From contig JASLEF010000247.1 in assembly GCA_030151245.1 (NCBI GenBank), positions 1 through 9,684 on the forward strand: a DNA stretch of 9,684 bases. Direction: 5' to 3'. The notes under the pieces were generated by a model, which did not search any database, was not told the origin of the DNA, and saw nothing but the letters and a program-made list of their open reading frames with translations. This DNA is from Ignatzschineria sp. Its GTDB lineage: Bacteria; Pseudomonadota; Gammaproteobacteria; Cardiobacteriales; Wohlfahrtiimonadaceae. The position numbers were made by a program, and so were the translations under genes. This document shows positions 1 through 6,885 of this stretch, in pieces (the stretch's first letter is position 1; the number at the start of each line of letters is the position of its first letter).

Positions 1-256
1 TAACGCAGAAAAGCTGTCTCCATATGAGAGCGGATTTGAGGCATTTGAAGATGCCCGTATGAAATTCGACGTCCGCTTCTTTCTTATCGCAATACTTTTT
101 ATTATTTTCGACTTAGAGTTAATCTTCCTGATTCCGTGGGCTACTGCGATGAAGATGATTGGACTACCTGGCATTATGGCCGTGGTTGTGTTCCTTGTTC
201 TTCTGACAGTGGGCTTTGCGTATGAGTGGAAGAAAGGGGCGCTTGAATGGGATTAG
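1..256 (+). CDS. nuoA: NADH-quinone oxidoreductase subunit A (NuoA/ND3), 5' partial
   Basis: Small membrane subunit of complex I at the junction between the peripheral arm and the membrane arm. The start lies left of the window. Reading from base 2 gives 84 residues before the TAG at 254-256. The ATG at 59 is an internal Met, because the frame stays open upstream and encodes the conserved NuoA/ND3 loop (KLSPYESGF at visible residues 5-12, then EDARMKFDVRF). Two hydrophobic segments follow: about residues 26-47, containing the family FDLE acidic motif within the membrane, and about residues 55-73. The first transmembrane helix of the family is outside the window. In the loop, Ser (visible residue 10) occupies the position of the ND3 loop cysteine. 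The 3' end overlaps nuoB by 10 nt, so translation of the two is probably coupled. Identification is firm. Confidence 0.96.
   Translation, partial: NAEKLSPYESGFEAFEDARMKFDVRFFLIAILFIIFDLELIFLIPWATAMKMIGLPGIMAVVVFLVLLTVGFAYEWKKGALEWD
233..239 (+). promoter_or_regulatory. Shine-Dalgarno of nuoB inside nuoA
   Basis: AAAGGGG lies 7 nt before the nuoB ATG at 247, within the nuoA codons for the C-terminal KGA. It supports the start that gives a 10-nt nuoA/nuoB overlap. Confidence 0.7.
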
Positions 257-732
257 AAGCTAGGTTAGAAGAGGGATTTGTTACGACAACTCTCGATTCA
301 GCAATCAACTGGGCTAGAACCGGGTCATTATGGCCTGTGACATTTGGTCTTGCATGTTGTGCAGTAGAAATGATGCACGTGGGAGCTGCAAGATATGACT
401 TAGATAGATTTGGGGGTGCGGTATTTAGGGCATCACCAAGACAATCGGATCTGATGATTATCGCAGGAACGTTAACGAATAAAATGGCAATTCCGCTTCG
501 TAAAGTTTACGATCAGATGCCAGAGCCAAAGTGGGTGATCTCTATGGGATCATGCGCAAATGGTGGTGGGTATTATCATTACTCTTATTCGGTGGTTCGA
601 GGATCAGATAGAGTCGTACCGGTAGATGTGTACGTTCCGGGATGCCCACCAACAGCAGAAGCATTAATGTTCGGGATCTTACGTTTACACGACAAGATCA
701 AAAGAACCAGTACGATTGCAAGATTAGGGTAG
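247..732 (+). CDS. nuoB: NADH-quinone oxidoreductase subunit B (NuoB/PSST)
   Basis: Peripheral-arm subunit that binds the terminal [4Fe-4S] cluster N2, which reduces quinone at the interface with NuoD and NuoH. The protein has 161 residues, a usual length. The N2 ligands are visible: the tandem pair C37-C38 in GLACCAVEMMH, C103 in SMGSCANGGG, and C133 in YVPGCPPTAEA. The N-terminus MGLEARLEEGFVTTT matches the usual family start, and an SD at 233-239 supports the ATG despite its overlap with nuoA. Sequence motifs such as NKMA..LRKVYDQMPEP and YYHYSYSVVRG are of the mitochondrial/beta-proteobacterial type rather than the E. coli type. Codon usage is odd for the operon: 9 of 12 Arg codons are AGA/AGG and 12 of 16 Gly codons are GGA/GGG, counted by hand. 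nuoC follows after 7 nt. Confidence 0.98.
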   Translation: MGLEARLEEGFVTTTLDSAINWARTGSLWPVTFGLACCAVEMMHVGAARYDLDRFGGAVFRASPRQSDLMIIAGTLTNKMAIPLRKVYDQMPEPKWVISMGSCANGGGYYHYSYSVVRGSDRVVPVDVYVPGCPPTAEALMFGILRLHDKIKRTSTIARLG

Positions 733-739
733 GTGAAAG

Positions 740-1438
740 ATGGCTAAGTTTATTAGAAATCCAGAAGAGCTACTTGCAACGCTTGAGACCGTTCTCGGTG
801 ATAAAGTTTTAAAATCAGTACTCGATGTAGGTGAGCTCACAATTACAATTGCACCTGAAAATGTGCATGCCATTATGGAGACGCTTCGTCATCATGATGA
901 GCTTAAGTTTGAGCAAGTAACAGATATTACCGCCGTCGATTATGCGGCATACGGTTTAACTGAGTGGGATGTTGAAGCATCAAATCATGGCTTTAGTCGT
1001 GGTACAACGCCTCAAGCTGTCGGACGTGCAGGGCATCAATTAGAGAAAACAGCACATAAGGCGGCAATGAGTGAGCGCTTTGCTGTGGTATATCACCTTT
1101 TGTCATATACGCATAATTCACGTCTTCGTGTCAAAACTTATCTCGATGGCGAGCAAAATAACGCGATTCCGATGGTGGATTCCATCACGGATATTTGGAG
1201 TGGTGCAAACTGGTTCGAGCGTGAAGTCTTTGACATGTTTGGGATTGCCTTTAGAAATCATCCAGACTTACGTCGAATTTTAACGGATTATGGCTTTATT
1301 GGTCATCCGCTTCGTAAAGATTTCCCCTTAACAGGAAATGTAGAAGTGGTTTACGACGAAGCATTACGCCGAGTGGTTTATCAACCGGTCTCTATCGAGT
1401 CACGAGTGAATATTCCACGTATGATTCGTAAGGGGTAA
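740..1438 (+). CDS. nuoC: NADH-quinone oxidoreductase subunit C (NuoC, 30 kDa subunit)
   Basis: Peripheral-arm structural subunit that packs against NuoD and NuoB and binds no cofactor. The protein has 232 residues. Conserved family blocks are FAVVYHLLSYTHNSRLRVK (about 114-132), MVDSITDIWSGANWFEREVFDMFGI (about 145-169) and the signature DLRRILTDYGFIGHPLRKDFPL (176-197). It is a separate gene, not fused to nuoD as in E. coli. It is somewhat longer than compact homologues of about 200 residues, because of a loop at about residues 72-110 that is rich in Gly, Ala, His and charged residues. That loop position is variable in length in related proteobacteria. The start is supported by AGGTGA at 731-736, although the spacing is short (3 nt). 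The nuoB stop is 7 nt upstream and nuoD starts 8 nt downstream. Confidence 0.97.
   Translation: MAKFIRNPEELLATLETVLGDKVLKSVLDVGELTITIAPENVHAIMETLRHHDELKFEQVTDITAVDYAAYGLTEWDVEASNHGFSRGTTPQAVGRAGHQLEKTAHKAAMSERFAVVYHLLSYTHNSRLRVKTYLDGEQNNAIPMVDSITDIWSGANWFEREVFDMFGIAFRNHPDLRRILTDYGFIGHPLRKDFPLTGNVEVVYDEALRRVVYQPVSIESRVNIPRMIRKG
1430..1435 (+). promoter_or_regulatory. Shine-Dalgarno of nuoD at the nuoC stop
   Basis: AAGGGG overlaps the last Lys-Gly codons of nuoC and lies 11 nt before the nuoD ATG at 1447. The spacing is on the long side, so the assignment is moderate. Confidence 0.5.
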
Positions 1439-1446
1439 TAAGAATT

Positions 1447-2712
1447 ATGACAATCGCAACAAATATTGAAAACTATACAATCAACTTCGGTCCTCAGCAT
1501 CCGGCAGCGCATGGTGTTATGCGTATGATCCTTGAGCTACGAGGCGAGACAGTTGAAAGAGCAGACGTTCATATCGGCTTGCTTCATCGTGGTACAGAAA
1601 AGTTGATGGAAGCAAAGCCTTATACACAATCGATCGGTTATTTAGACCGTTTAGATTACTGTTCATGCCTCAATAACGAGCATGCATTTGTATTAGCTGT
1701 AGAGAAATTATTGGGTATTGAAGTCCCTAAGCGCGCGCAATATATTCGTGTTTTATTGGATGAAGCAACCCGTATCATGAATCATTTGATGTGGCTAGGG
1801 GCTCATGGACATGACCTTGGGGCGATGGCGATGCTTCTTTATTGTTTCCGTGATCGTGAAGAGCTCTATGATGCTCAAGAAGCGATTACAGGGGCACGTA
1901 TTCATCCCTTCTACTATCGAATTGGTGGCGTTGCCAAAGATCTTCCAAATCAGATGCCGCAATACGCACCCAGTAAATTTAGATCGAAGAAGAAACTCGC
2001 ACAGATCAATAAAGCAAGACAGGGTGATGTTCTCGATTATTTAGAAGATTTCTGCGACCGTTTTGTGAATCAGAACATGGTGGAATATAAAAATCTTCTC
2101 GTCGGGAACCGTATCTGGAAGGGACGTGTCGTTGGAATCGGAGTTGTCACTGCAGAGCGAGCGATTGAGCTTGGATTTACAGGTCCAATGCTTCGAGGCT
2201 CTGGCGTTGCATGGGATCTTCGTAAAACACAACCATATTCCGTGTATGATGAGCTTGATTTTGAAGTGCCGGTGGGCGTTAATGGCGACTGCTATGACCG
2301 CTTCTTAGTAAGATTAGAAGAGATGGTGCAATCTGCACATATCATGAAGCAATGTATTGCATGGCTTCGCGAGAATAAAGGTCCGGTCATGAGCGAAGAT
2401 AGCCGCGTGACGATCCCACAAAGACGTGATGTCAAAGAGGGAATGGAATCACTTATTCAACAATTTAAGGTCTTTACAGAAGGCTTCTGTGTTCCTGAAG
2501 GGGAATCATATGCTGCTGTTGAGCATCCTAAAGGCGAGTTTGGTACCTATGTCGTATCAGATGGTGCGAACAAACCTTACCGTGTGAAATTTAGATCGCC
2601 AGGATTTGCACATATCTCGGCAACAGAAGAGATGGCTCGCCGTCACATGTTGTCAGACTTAGTTGCGATTCTCGGAACGCAAGACATGGTATTTGGGGAT
2701 ATTGACCGCTAA
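1447..2712 (+). CDS. nuoD: NADH-quinone oxidoreductase subunit D (NuoD, 49 kDa subunit)
   Basis: Peripheral-arm subunit that forms the quinone headgroup site together with NuoB. It derives from the large subunit of [NiFe] hydrogenases but has no metal ligands. The protein has 421 residues, normal for unfused NuoD. The N-terminal NFGPQHPAAHG loop gives H18 and H22, and RLDY gives Y71. By spacing, H22 and Y71 correspond to bovine His59 and Tyr108, the quinone-contacting pair. Further family blocks are ATRIMNHLMWLG (107-118), GPMLRGSGVAWDLRK (246-260), PVGVNGDCYDRFLVR (275-289), EHPKGEFG (359-366) and the C-terminus GTQDMVFGDIDR. Oddities: Cys72 and Cys74 immediately follow Y71, and QQ replaces the near-universal HH at 338-339 in the LIHHFK motif. 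The gene lies 8 nt after nuoC and 32 nt before nuoE, the largest gap in the window. Confidence 0.98.
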   Translation: MTIATNIENYTINFGPQHPAAHGVMRMILELRGETVERADVHIGLLHRGTEKLMEAKPYTQSIGYLDRLDYCSCLNNEHAFVLAVEKLLGIEVPKRAQYIRVLLDEATRIMNHLMWLGAHGHDLGAMAMLLYCFRDREELYDAQEAITGARIHPFYYRIGGVAKDLPNQMPQYAPSKFRSKKKLAQINKARQGDVLDYLEDFCDRFVNQNMVEYKNLLVGNRIWKGRVVGIGVVTAERAIELGFTGPMLRGSGVAWDLRKTQPYSVYDELDFEVPVGVNGDCYDRFLVRLEEMVQSAHIMKQCIAWLRENKGPVMSEDSRVTIPQRRDVKEGMESLIQQFKVFTEGFCVPEGESYAAVEHPKGEFGTYVVSDGANKPYRVKFRSPGFAHISATEEMARRHMLSDLVAILGTQDMVFGDIDR

Positions 2713-2744
2713 TTTTACGAATTACAAAGTATAGAGTAGCTAAG

Positions 2745-3266
2745 ATGAAGAATAGAGAAAGTATATTAAGTAGCCGCGCTAGAGCAGAAATCGATCGCTG
2801 GCTTACACGCTTCCCTGATGATCGGAAGCAATCAGCACTTCTTGCCGCACTTCGTGAAGTTCAGCATGATAATGATGGGTATTTAACAAACGAGTTAATG
2901 GACGCGATTGCTGAATATTTAGAGTTATCTCCTATTGCGGTATATGAAGTTGCATCGTTTTATTCAAACTTTGAGACAAAGCCTTGTGGTAAAAATGCAC
3001 TCTTAATCTGTACTAATATCTCTTGTATGCTTCGCGGCGGAGAGGAGTTGTTAGCACATGTTGAAAATCGTTTAGGAATTAAGGCCGGGGAGTCAACTCC
3101 TGACGGTCTTTTTTCGCTTAAGAAAGAAGATGAGTGTTTAGCGGCTTGTACAGCAGCGCCTGCGGCTTTAATCAATCATGAATATCATGAGAATTTAACG
3201 ATTGAGAAGATTGATGAGATTCTCGACCGTATCGAATCAAGAGCAGATAAGAAAGAGGCAAACTAA
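2745..3266 (+). CDS. nuoE: NADH-quinone oxidoreductase subunit E (NuoE, 24 kDa subunit)
   Basis: Thioredoxin-fold subunit of the NADH dehydrogenase module that carries the [2Fe-2S] cluster N1a, near the FMN of NuoF. The protein has 173 residues, a usual length. An N-terminal helical region (about 11-75) is followed by the ferredoxin-like domain. The four N1a ligands are C89 and C94 (CTNISC) and C131 and C135 (ECLAACTAAP). The C-terminal tail is charged (ESRADKKEAN). The ATG at 2745 has only a weak SD (TAAG at 2741-2744), but it is the only reasonable start and gives the expected N-terminus. Codons 113-124 contain a terminator-like hairpin with a T6 tract (see 3082-3114). The stop TAA shares its last base with the nuoF ATG, so the two genes are likely translationally coupled. 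Confidence 0.97.
   Translation: MKNRESILSSRARAEIDRWLTRFPDDRKQSALLAALREVQHDNDGYLTNELMDAIAEYLELSPIAVYEVASFYSNFETKPCGKNALLICTNISCMLRGGEELLAHVENRLGIKAGESTPDGLFSLKKEDECLAACTAAPAALINHEYHENLTIEKIDEILDRIESRADKKEAN
3082..3114 (+). terminator. Intragenic terminator-like hairpin with T-tract in nuoE (speculative)
   Basis: An outer 6-bp stem pairs 3082-3087 with 3104-3109, including one G-T wobble. An inner 4-bp stem, 3089-3092 with 3097-3100 (GGAG/CTCC), has the loop TCAA. The two stems are separated by a 1-nt versus 3-nt internal loop. Six T residues follow at 3109-3114. This resembles a Rho-independent terminator on the coding strand, but it lies in translated sequence where ribosomes would normally block folding. 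It could act as an attenuator, as an mRNA processing point, or be chance. The encoded protein segment (GESTPDGLFS) is ordinary for NuoE. Confidence 0.25.
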
Positions 3267-4552
3267 TGGTACAAAACGAAGTTTGTTACTTCACCCTCGG
3301 GCACGATAAGCCATGGTCACTAGAGACCTACTTAAGCTTAGGTGGCTATGATGGGTGGAAAAAAATATTAAGAGGTGAACTCTCGAAGGAAGAAGTCATC
3401 GACATGGTCAAAGCCTCAGAGCTTCGTGGTCGTGGTGGTGCGGGATTCCCTACGGGCGTTAAATGGAGTTTCATGCCGAAAAATGACGATGGCAGTAGCT
3501 ATCTCGTTTGTAATTCGGATGAGTCGGAGCCTGGAACGTGTAAGGATAGAGATATTCTTCGTTATAACCCACATGCTTTAGTAGAAGGGATGATGATTGC
3601 AGCTTATGCAATTGGCGCAAAAGTTGGTTACAACTACATGCGCGGGGAGTTTAGCGAAGAACCATTTAAACGTTTTGAAGCGGCGATTCAAGAAGCAAGA
3701 GATGCCGGTTTACTCGGACAAAACATTCAAGGAAGTGGAATCTCAGTAGAGCTTTACGGTGCATTAGGTGCTGGGGCTTATATCTGTGGAGAAGAAACTG
3801 CGCTTTTAGAATCTCTAGAAGGTAAGAAAGGGCAACCTCGCTTTAAACCGCCATTCCCGGCAGCAGTCGGTCTATATGGTAAGCCTACGACGATCAATAA
3901 CTGTGAGTCTCTCTCATCAGTTGGTCGAATTATTCGTAATGGCGCAGATTGGTTTAAAGAGCATGGTATTCCAGGTGCTGGGGGACAGAAGATTTTCTCA
4001 ATCTCCGGTCACGTTGCAAAGCCAGGAAACTACGAGATTCCTATGGGGACGCCATTTAAAGATCTGTTAGAACTTGCAGGTGGTATCTGGAAAGGTCGTA
4101 AGATTAAGGCGGTTATTCCAGGGGGATCTTCTGTACCGGTCGTTCCAGGTCATATCATGATGGAAACCAACATGGATTATGATTCAATCGCAAAGCATGC
4201 GGGTTCAATGATGGGATCGGGTGCTGTGATTGTGATGGATGAAACAACGGATATGGTGAAAGCACTTCGTACCTTATCAAGCTTCTACTTCAGTGAATCA
4301 TGCGGACAATGTACCCCATGTCGTGAAGGAACAGGTTGGTTGTTCAGAATCATGGATCGTATCTTGAAAGGTGAAGGTAAGCCTGAAGATTTAGATCGTT
4401 TAGTACATGTCGCAAACAATATCGGTGGACGTACAATTTGTGCGCTCGGAGATGCTGCGGCAATGCCGGTGCTTAGCTTTGTTAAACACTTCCCGGAAGA
4501 GTTTAAATACTATATCGAGCATGGCAAGAGCATGGTTGAGGGGGCTAAATAA
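3266..4552 (+). CDS. nuoF: NADH-quinone oxidoreductase subunit F (NuoF, 51 kDa, NADH/FMN-binding)
   Basis: Catalytic entry subunit: oxidises NADH, passes a hydride to FMN, and sends electrons on through the [4Fe-4S] cluster N3. The protein has 428 residues, the usual length. The glycine-rich nucleotide/FMN loop RGRGGAGFPTGVKW is at 54-67, with CNSDESEPGT at 82-91 and YICGEETALLESLEGK at 172-187. The N3 ligands are C346, C349 and C352 (SCGQCTPCREG) and C392 (RTICALGD). No insertions, breaks or missing ligands are seen. An SD (AGAGG, 3254-3258) lies in the nuoE tail 7 nt before the ATG, which overlaps the nuoE stop by one base. The gene overlaps the nuoG start by one base in the same way. NuoE, F and G together form the soluble NADH-oxidising module. 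Confidence 0.99.
   Translation: MVQNEVCYFTLGHDKPWSLETYLSLGGYDGWKKILRGELSKEEVIDMVKASELRGRGGAGFPTGVKWSFMPKNDDGSSYLVCNSDESEPGTCKDRDILRYNPHALVEGMMIAAYAIGAKVGYNYMRGEFSEEPFKRFEAAIQEARDAGLLGQNIQGSGISVELYGALGAGAYICGEETALLESLEGKKGQPRFKPPFPAAVGLYGKPTTINNCESLSSVGRIIRNGADWFKEHGIPGAGGQKIFSISGHVAKPGNYEIPMGTPFKDLLELAGGIWKGRKIKAVIPGGSSVPVVPGHIMMETNMDYDSIAKHAGSMMGSGAVIVMDETTDMVKALRTLSSFYFSESCGQCTPCREGTGWLFRIMDRILKGEGKPEDLDRLVHVANNIGGRTICALGDAAAMPVLSFVKHFPEEFKYYIEHGKSMVEGAK
4538..4544 (+). promoter_or_regulatory. Shine-Dalgarno of nuoG inside nuoF
   Basis: GAGGGGG lies 7 nt before the nuoG ATG at 4552, in the last codons of nuoF (Glu-Gly-Ala). It supports the one-base stop/start overlap. Confidence 0.7.
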
Positions 4553-6885
4553 TGAGTAATGAAGTGAAGATGTTTACCGTAAATATTGATGGTAAAGAGA
4601 TCCAAGCACCCGCAGGTTCAATGTTAATTGAAGTGGCAGATAGAGAAGGAATTACAATTCCTCGTTTCTGCTACCACGATAAGCTTTCAATTGCAGCAAG
4701 CTGCCGTATGTGCTTAGTGGATGTTGAGCGTATGCCTAAACCAGCGCCGGCATGTGCAACGCCGATTATGGATGGCATGATTGTTCGCACACGAAATGAA
4801 AAGGCTCGTGAAGCGCAAAAAGCGATTATGGAGTTTTTACTGATCAATCACCCGCTAGATTGTCCAATTTGTGACCAAGGTGGGGAGTGTGAGCTGCAAG
4901 ATTTCTCTGTAGAGTATGGGCAAAACAAATCTCTTTATGATGAAGAGAAACGACACGTTGAGAAGATTGATATCGGTCCACTTGTGGAGACCTTTATGAA
5001 TCGCTGTATTCAATGTACACGCTGTGTGCGTTATGGGGATGAAATTGCCGGCATGCGTGAGCTTGGTGGTGTAGATCGTGGAGATCGTTTAGAGATCACA
5101 ACCTACATTCAACATGCGCTTGTGTCGGAAGTATCCGCGAATATCATTGATATCTGCCCGGTGGGAGCATTGACGGCGAAGCCTTCTAAATATGGTGCGC
5201 GTCCCTGGGAGTATATGAATCATGATTCCATCAGTATGCATGATGGCGTGGGAACGAACACAGAGATCCATACTTTACGTGGTAAGGTCGCTCGTGTTGC
5301 GGCGCGTCGTAATGATGAGATCAATGAGCCATGGATTTCAGATAGAGATCGTTTCAGTTATGAAGCACTTTCTAGTGATGATAGAGCGGCACATCCTTTA
5401 ATGGATAATGGCAATGGCGAGCTTGAGAAAGCCTCATGGAGCGATGCGCTTAAAGCGACAAAGCTCATTATTGAAGGCGCAATTCAAAAATATGGTGCGG
5501 ATCAAGTCGGCGTATTAGTCTCACCAATGGCATCTGTTGAAGAACTTCAACTGGTGAAAGAGCTGAAAGAGGGCTTAAAGCTCAATAATGTTGATTATCG
5601 TTTTAACCAACGTGATTTTAGCGGTGATAAAGCAGAGCCAACATTCCGCGCTTTAGGTGTCTCAATTCCTGAAATTAATCAGTTAGATTCAATGTTCTTC
5701 GTGGGTGCAGATCCGCGTATGGAAGCGCCGATCTTAGCGATTCGTGTTCGTGATGCTGTGAAAAATAGTGCGAAAGTCTCCTTCATGGGGTCATACAGCG
5801 CAGATCAGCTTCATGCAATGAATGCCGAGATCATTGTTCATCCGTTTGATTGGGTCAATGAGCTTTCAGCGGTACTTGTGAAAGTGGCAGAGATGAAAGG
5901 CACGTCGATTCGTACAGAATTAACAAGTGTTGTGAATGGTCAAACAGCTCATAGCGAATCCGTGAATAAGATTGCAACGCAATTCTTAAATGGTGAGCGC
6001 TCATGGATTGTTTTAGGTCATGATGCAATCAGTCATCCGCAGTTCGCAACGATCCGTGTGATCGCCGCAGAACTAGCACGGATCTCTGGCGCTAAGTTGG
6101 GTTATTTCACTCAGGGCGCAAATAGTTCTGGTGCAGCAATCACGGGCTTAACAACAGTAGGTAGCAACATGGCAACGATGATTGATGCGCCACTTAAAGC
6201 TTATGTTTTAGTGGGAGCCATTGATCCTGAGTTTGATTTCGTTGAGAGCCATAAAGTGATGAGCGCTTTAAACGCTGCAGAAGCAGTTGTTGCAATCACA
6301 CCATTTGCAAGTAAAACGATTCAATCAGTCGCCAATGTTGTTCTTCCGGGCGCGGCTTGGGCTGAGAGTTCAGGTAGTTATGTGAATCTAGAAGGTAAGT
6401 TGCAATCACTTCAAGCTGCTAGCATGTCGCATGGTGAAGCACGTCCTATTTGGAAGATCCTTCGCGTATTAGGGAATCAGTTTGAACTTTCTGGTTTTGA
6501 TTACATCAGCTCAGAAGATGTTCTCGCTAAATGGTTACAAGCCCATGACGCGAAGCTCGGCGAAACTTCTAATGAAGTCGGCGGTGCCTCATTTGATTAT
6601 CAACCTATGGCGAAAGAGGGGCTGTTAGCAGTTCCTACAACTTCACTTTACTCAACAGATGCATATGTTAGACGCGGTAAAGCACTGCAGAAAACACCAC
6701 TTGCAAAACGTGCTCGTATCGCATTTAACAATGCCGGTGATGAAGCAACAGTTATGCCGGTGTTAAATAGTGAAAATACTTTCCTATCACGTGTATCTGG
6801 AAAGGTCGCTTCAGGCTGTGTGCGAATCCCGACAGAATATGCCGGTGAAACGCAATTTTATCAATTAATCAAGGGGGCAAATTAG
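4552..6885 (+). CDS. nuoG: NADH-quinone oxidoreductase subunit G (NuoG, 75 kDa Fe-S subunit)
   Basis: Large Fe-S subunit that relays electrons from NuoF towards NuoI. The protein has 777 residues. The N-terminal 2Fe-2S ferredoxin domain holds the N1b ligands C40, C51, C54 and C68. The following His-Cys domain gives H100, C104, C107 and C113 for N5. The ligands C152, C155, C158 and C202 serve N4. From about residue 217 the protein is a molybdopterin-oxidoreductase-like domain that keeps the fold; the region after R216 (PWEYMNHDSISMHDGVG) has no cysteine motif, so the extra N7 cluster found in E. coli NuoG is absent. This is normal for the mitochondrial/beta-type. The C-terminal half (about 280-777) is less conserved and has no visible cofactor motif. 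The gene starts one base inside the nuoF stop and abuts nuoH with no gap. Confidence 0.98.
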   Translation: MSNEVKMFTVNIDGKEIQAPAGSMLIEVADREGITIPRFCYHDKLSIAASCRMCLVDVERMPKPAPACATPIMDGMIVRTRNEKAREAQKAIMEFLLINHPLDCPICDQGGECELQDFSVEYGQNKSLYDEEKRHVEKIDIGPLVETFMNRCIQCTRCVRYGDEIAGMRELGGVDRGDRLEITTYIQHALVSEVSANIIDICPVGALTAKPSKYGARPWEYMNHDSISMHDGVGTNTEIHTLRGKVARVAARRNDEINEPWISDRDRFSYEALSSDDRAAHPLMDNGNGELEKASWSDALKATKLIIEGAIQKYGADQVGVLVSPMASVEELQLVKELKEGLKLNNVDYRFNQRDFSGDKAEPTFRALGVSIPEINQLDSMFFVGADPRMEAPILAIRVRDAVKNSAKVSFMGSYSADQLHAMNAEIIVHPFDWVNELSAVLVKVAEMKGTSIRTELTSVVNGQTAHSESVNKIATQFLNGERSWIVLGHDAISHPQFATIRVIAAELARISGAKLGYFTQGANSSGAAITGLTTVGSNMATMIDAPLKAYVLVGAIDPEFDFVESHKVMSALNAAEAVVAITPFASKTIQSVANVVLPGAAWAESSGSYVNLEGKLQSLQAASMSHGEARPIWKILRVLGNQFELSGFDYISSEDVLAKWLQAHDAKLGETSNEVGGASFDYQPMAKEGLLAVPTTSLYSTDAYVRRGKALQKTPLAKRARIAFNNAGDEATVMPVLNSENTFLSRVSGKVASGCVRIPTEYAGETQFYQLIKGAN
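6871..6877 (+). promoter_or_regulatory. Shine-Dalgarno of nuoH inside nuoG
   Basis: AAGGGGG lies 8 nt before the nuoH ATG at 6886 and encodes the C-terminal Lys-Gly-Ala of NuoG. It supports the start directly abutting the nuoG TAG, rather than the internal Met at codon 5 of nuoH. Confidence 0.7.

Noticed and set aside
953..1069. NuoC loop at about residues 72-110 as a novel insertion
   Set aside because: This position is known to vary in length in related proteobacterial NuoC proteins, and both flanks keep the normal fold motifs. It has no recognisable domain.
1071..1283. Alternative + strand frame of 70 codons inside nuoC
   Set aside because: It lies in a different frame within the most conserved part of nuoC, and its composition is what out-of-frame reading of a real gene produces.
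2702..2735. Possible promoter between nuoD and nuoE (TTGACC and TATAGA)
   Set aside because: The two hexamers are 22 nt apart, too far for a standard sigma-70 promoter. A 15-nt spacing gives only a poor -10 (TACAAA). Not reported as a feature.
5200..5370. Missing N7 cluster cysteines in NuoG
   Set aside because: N7 is absent in mitochondrial and many proteobacterial homologues, so its absence is expected here and does not signal damage.
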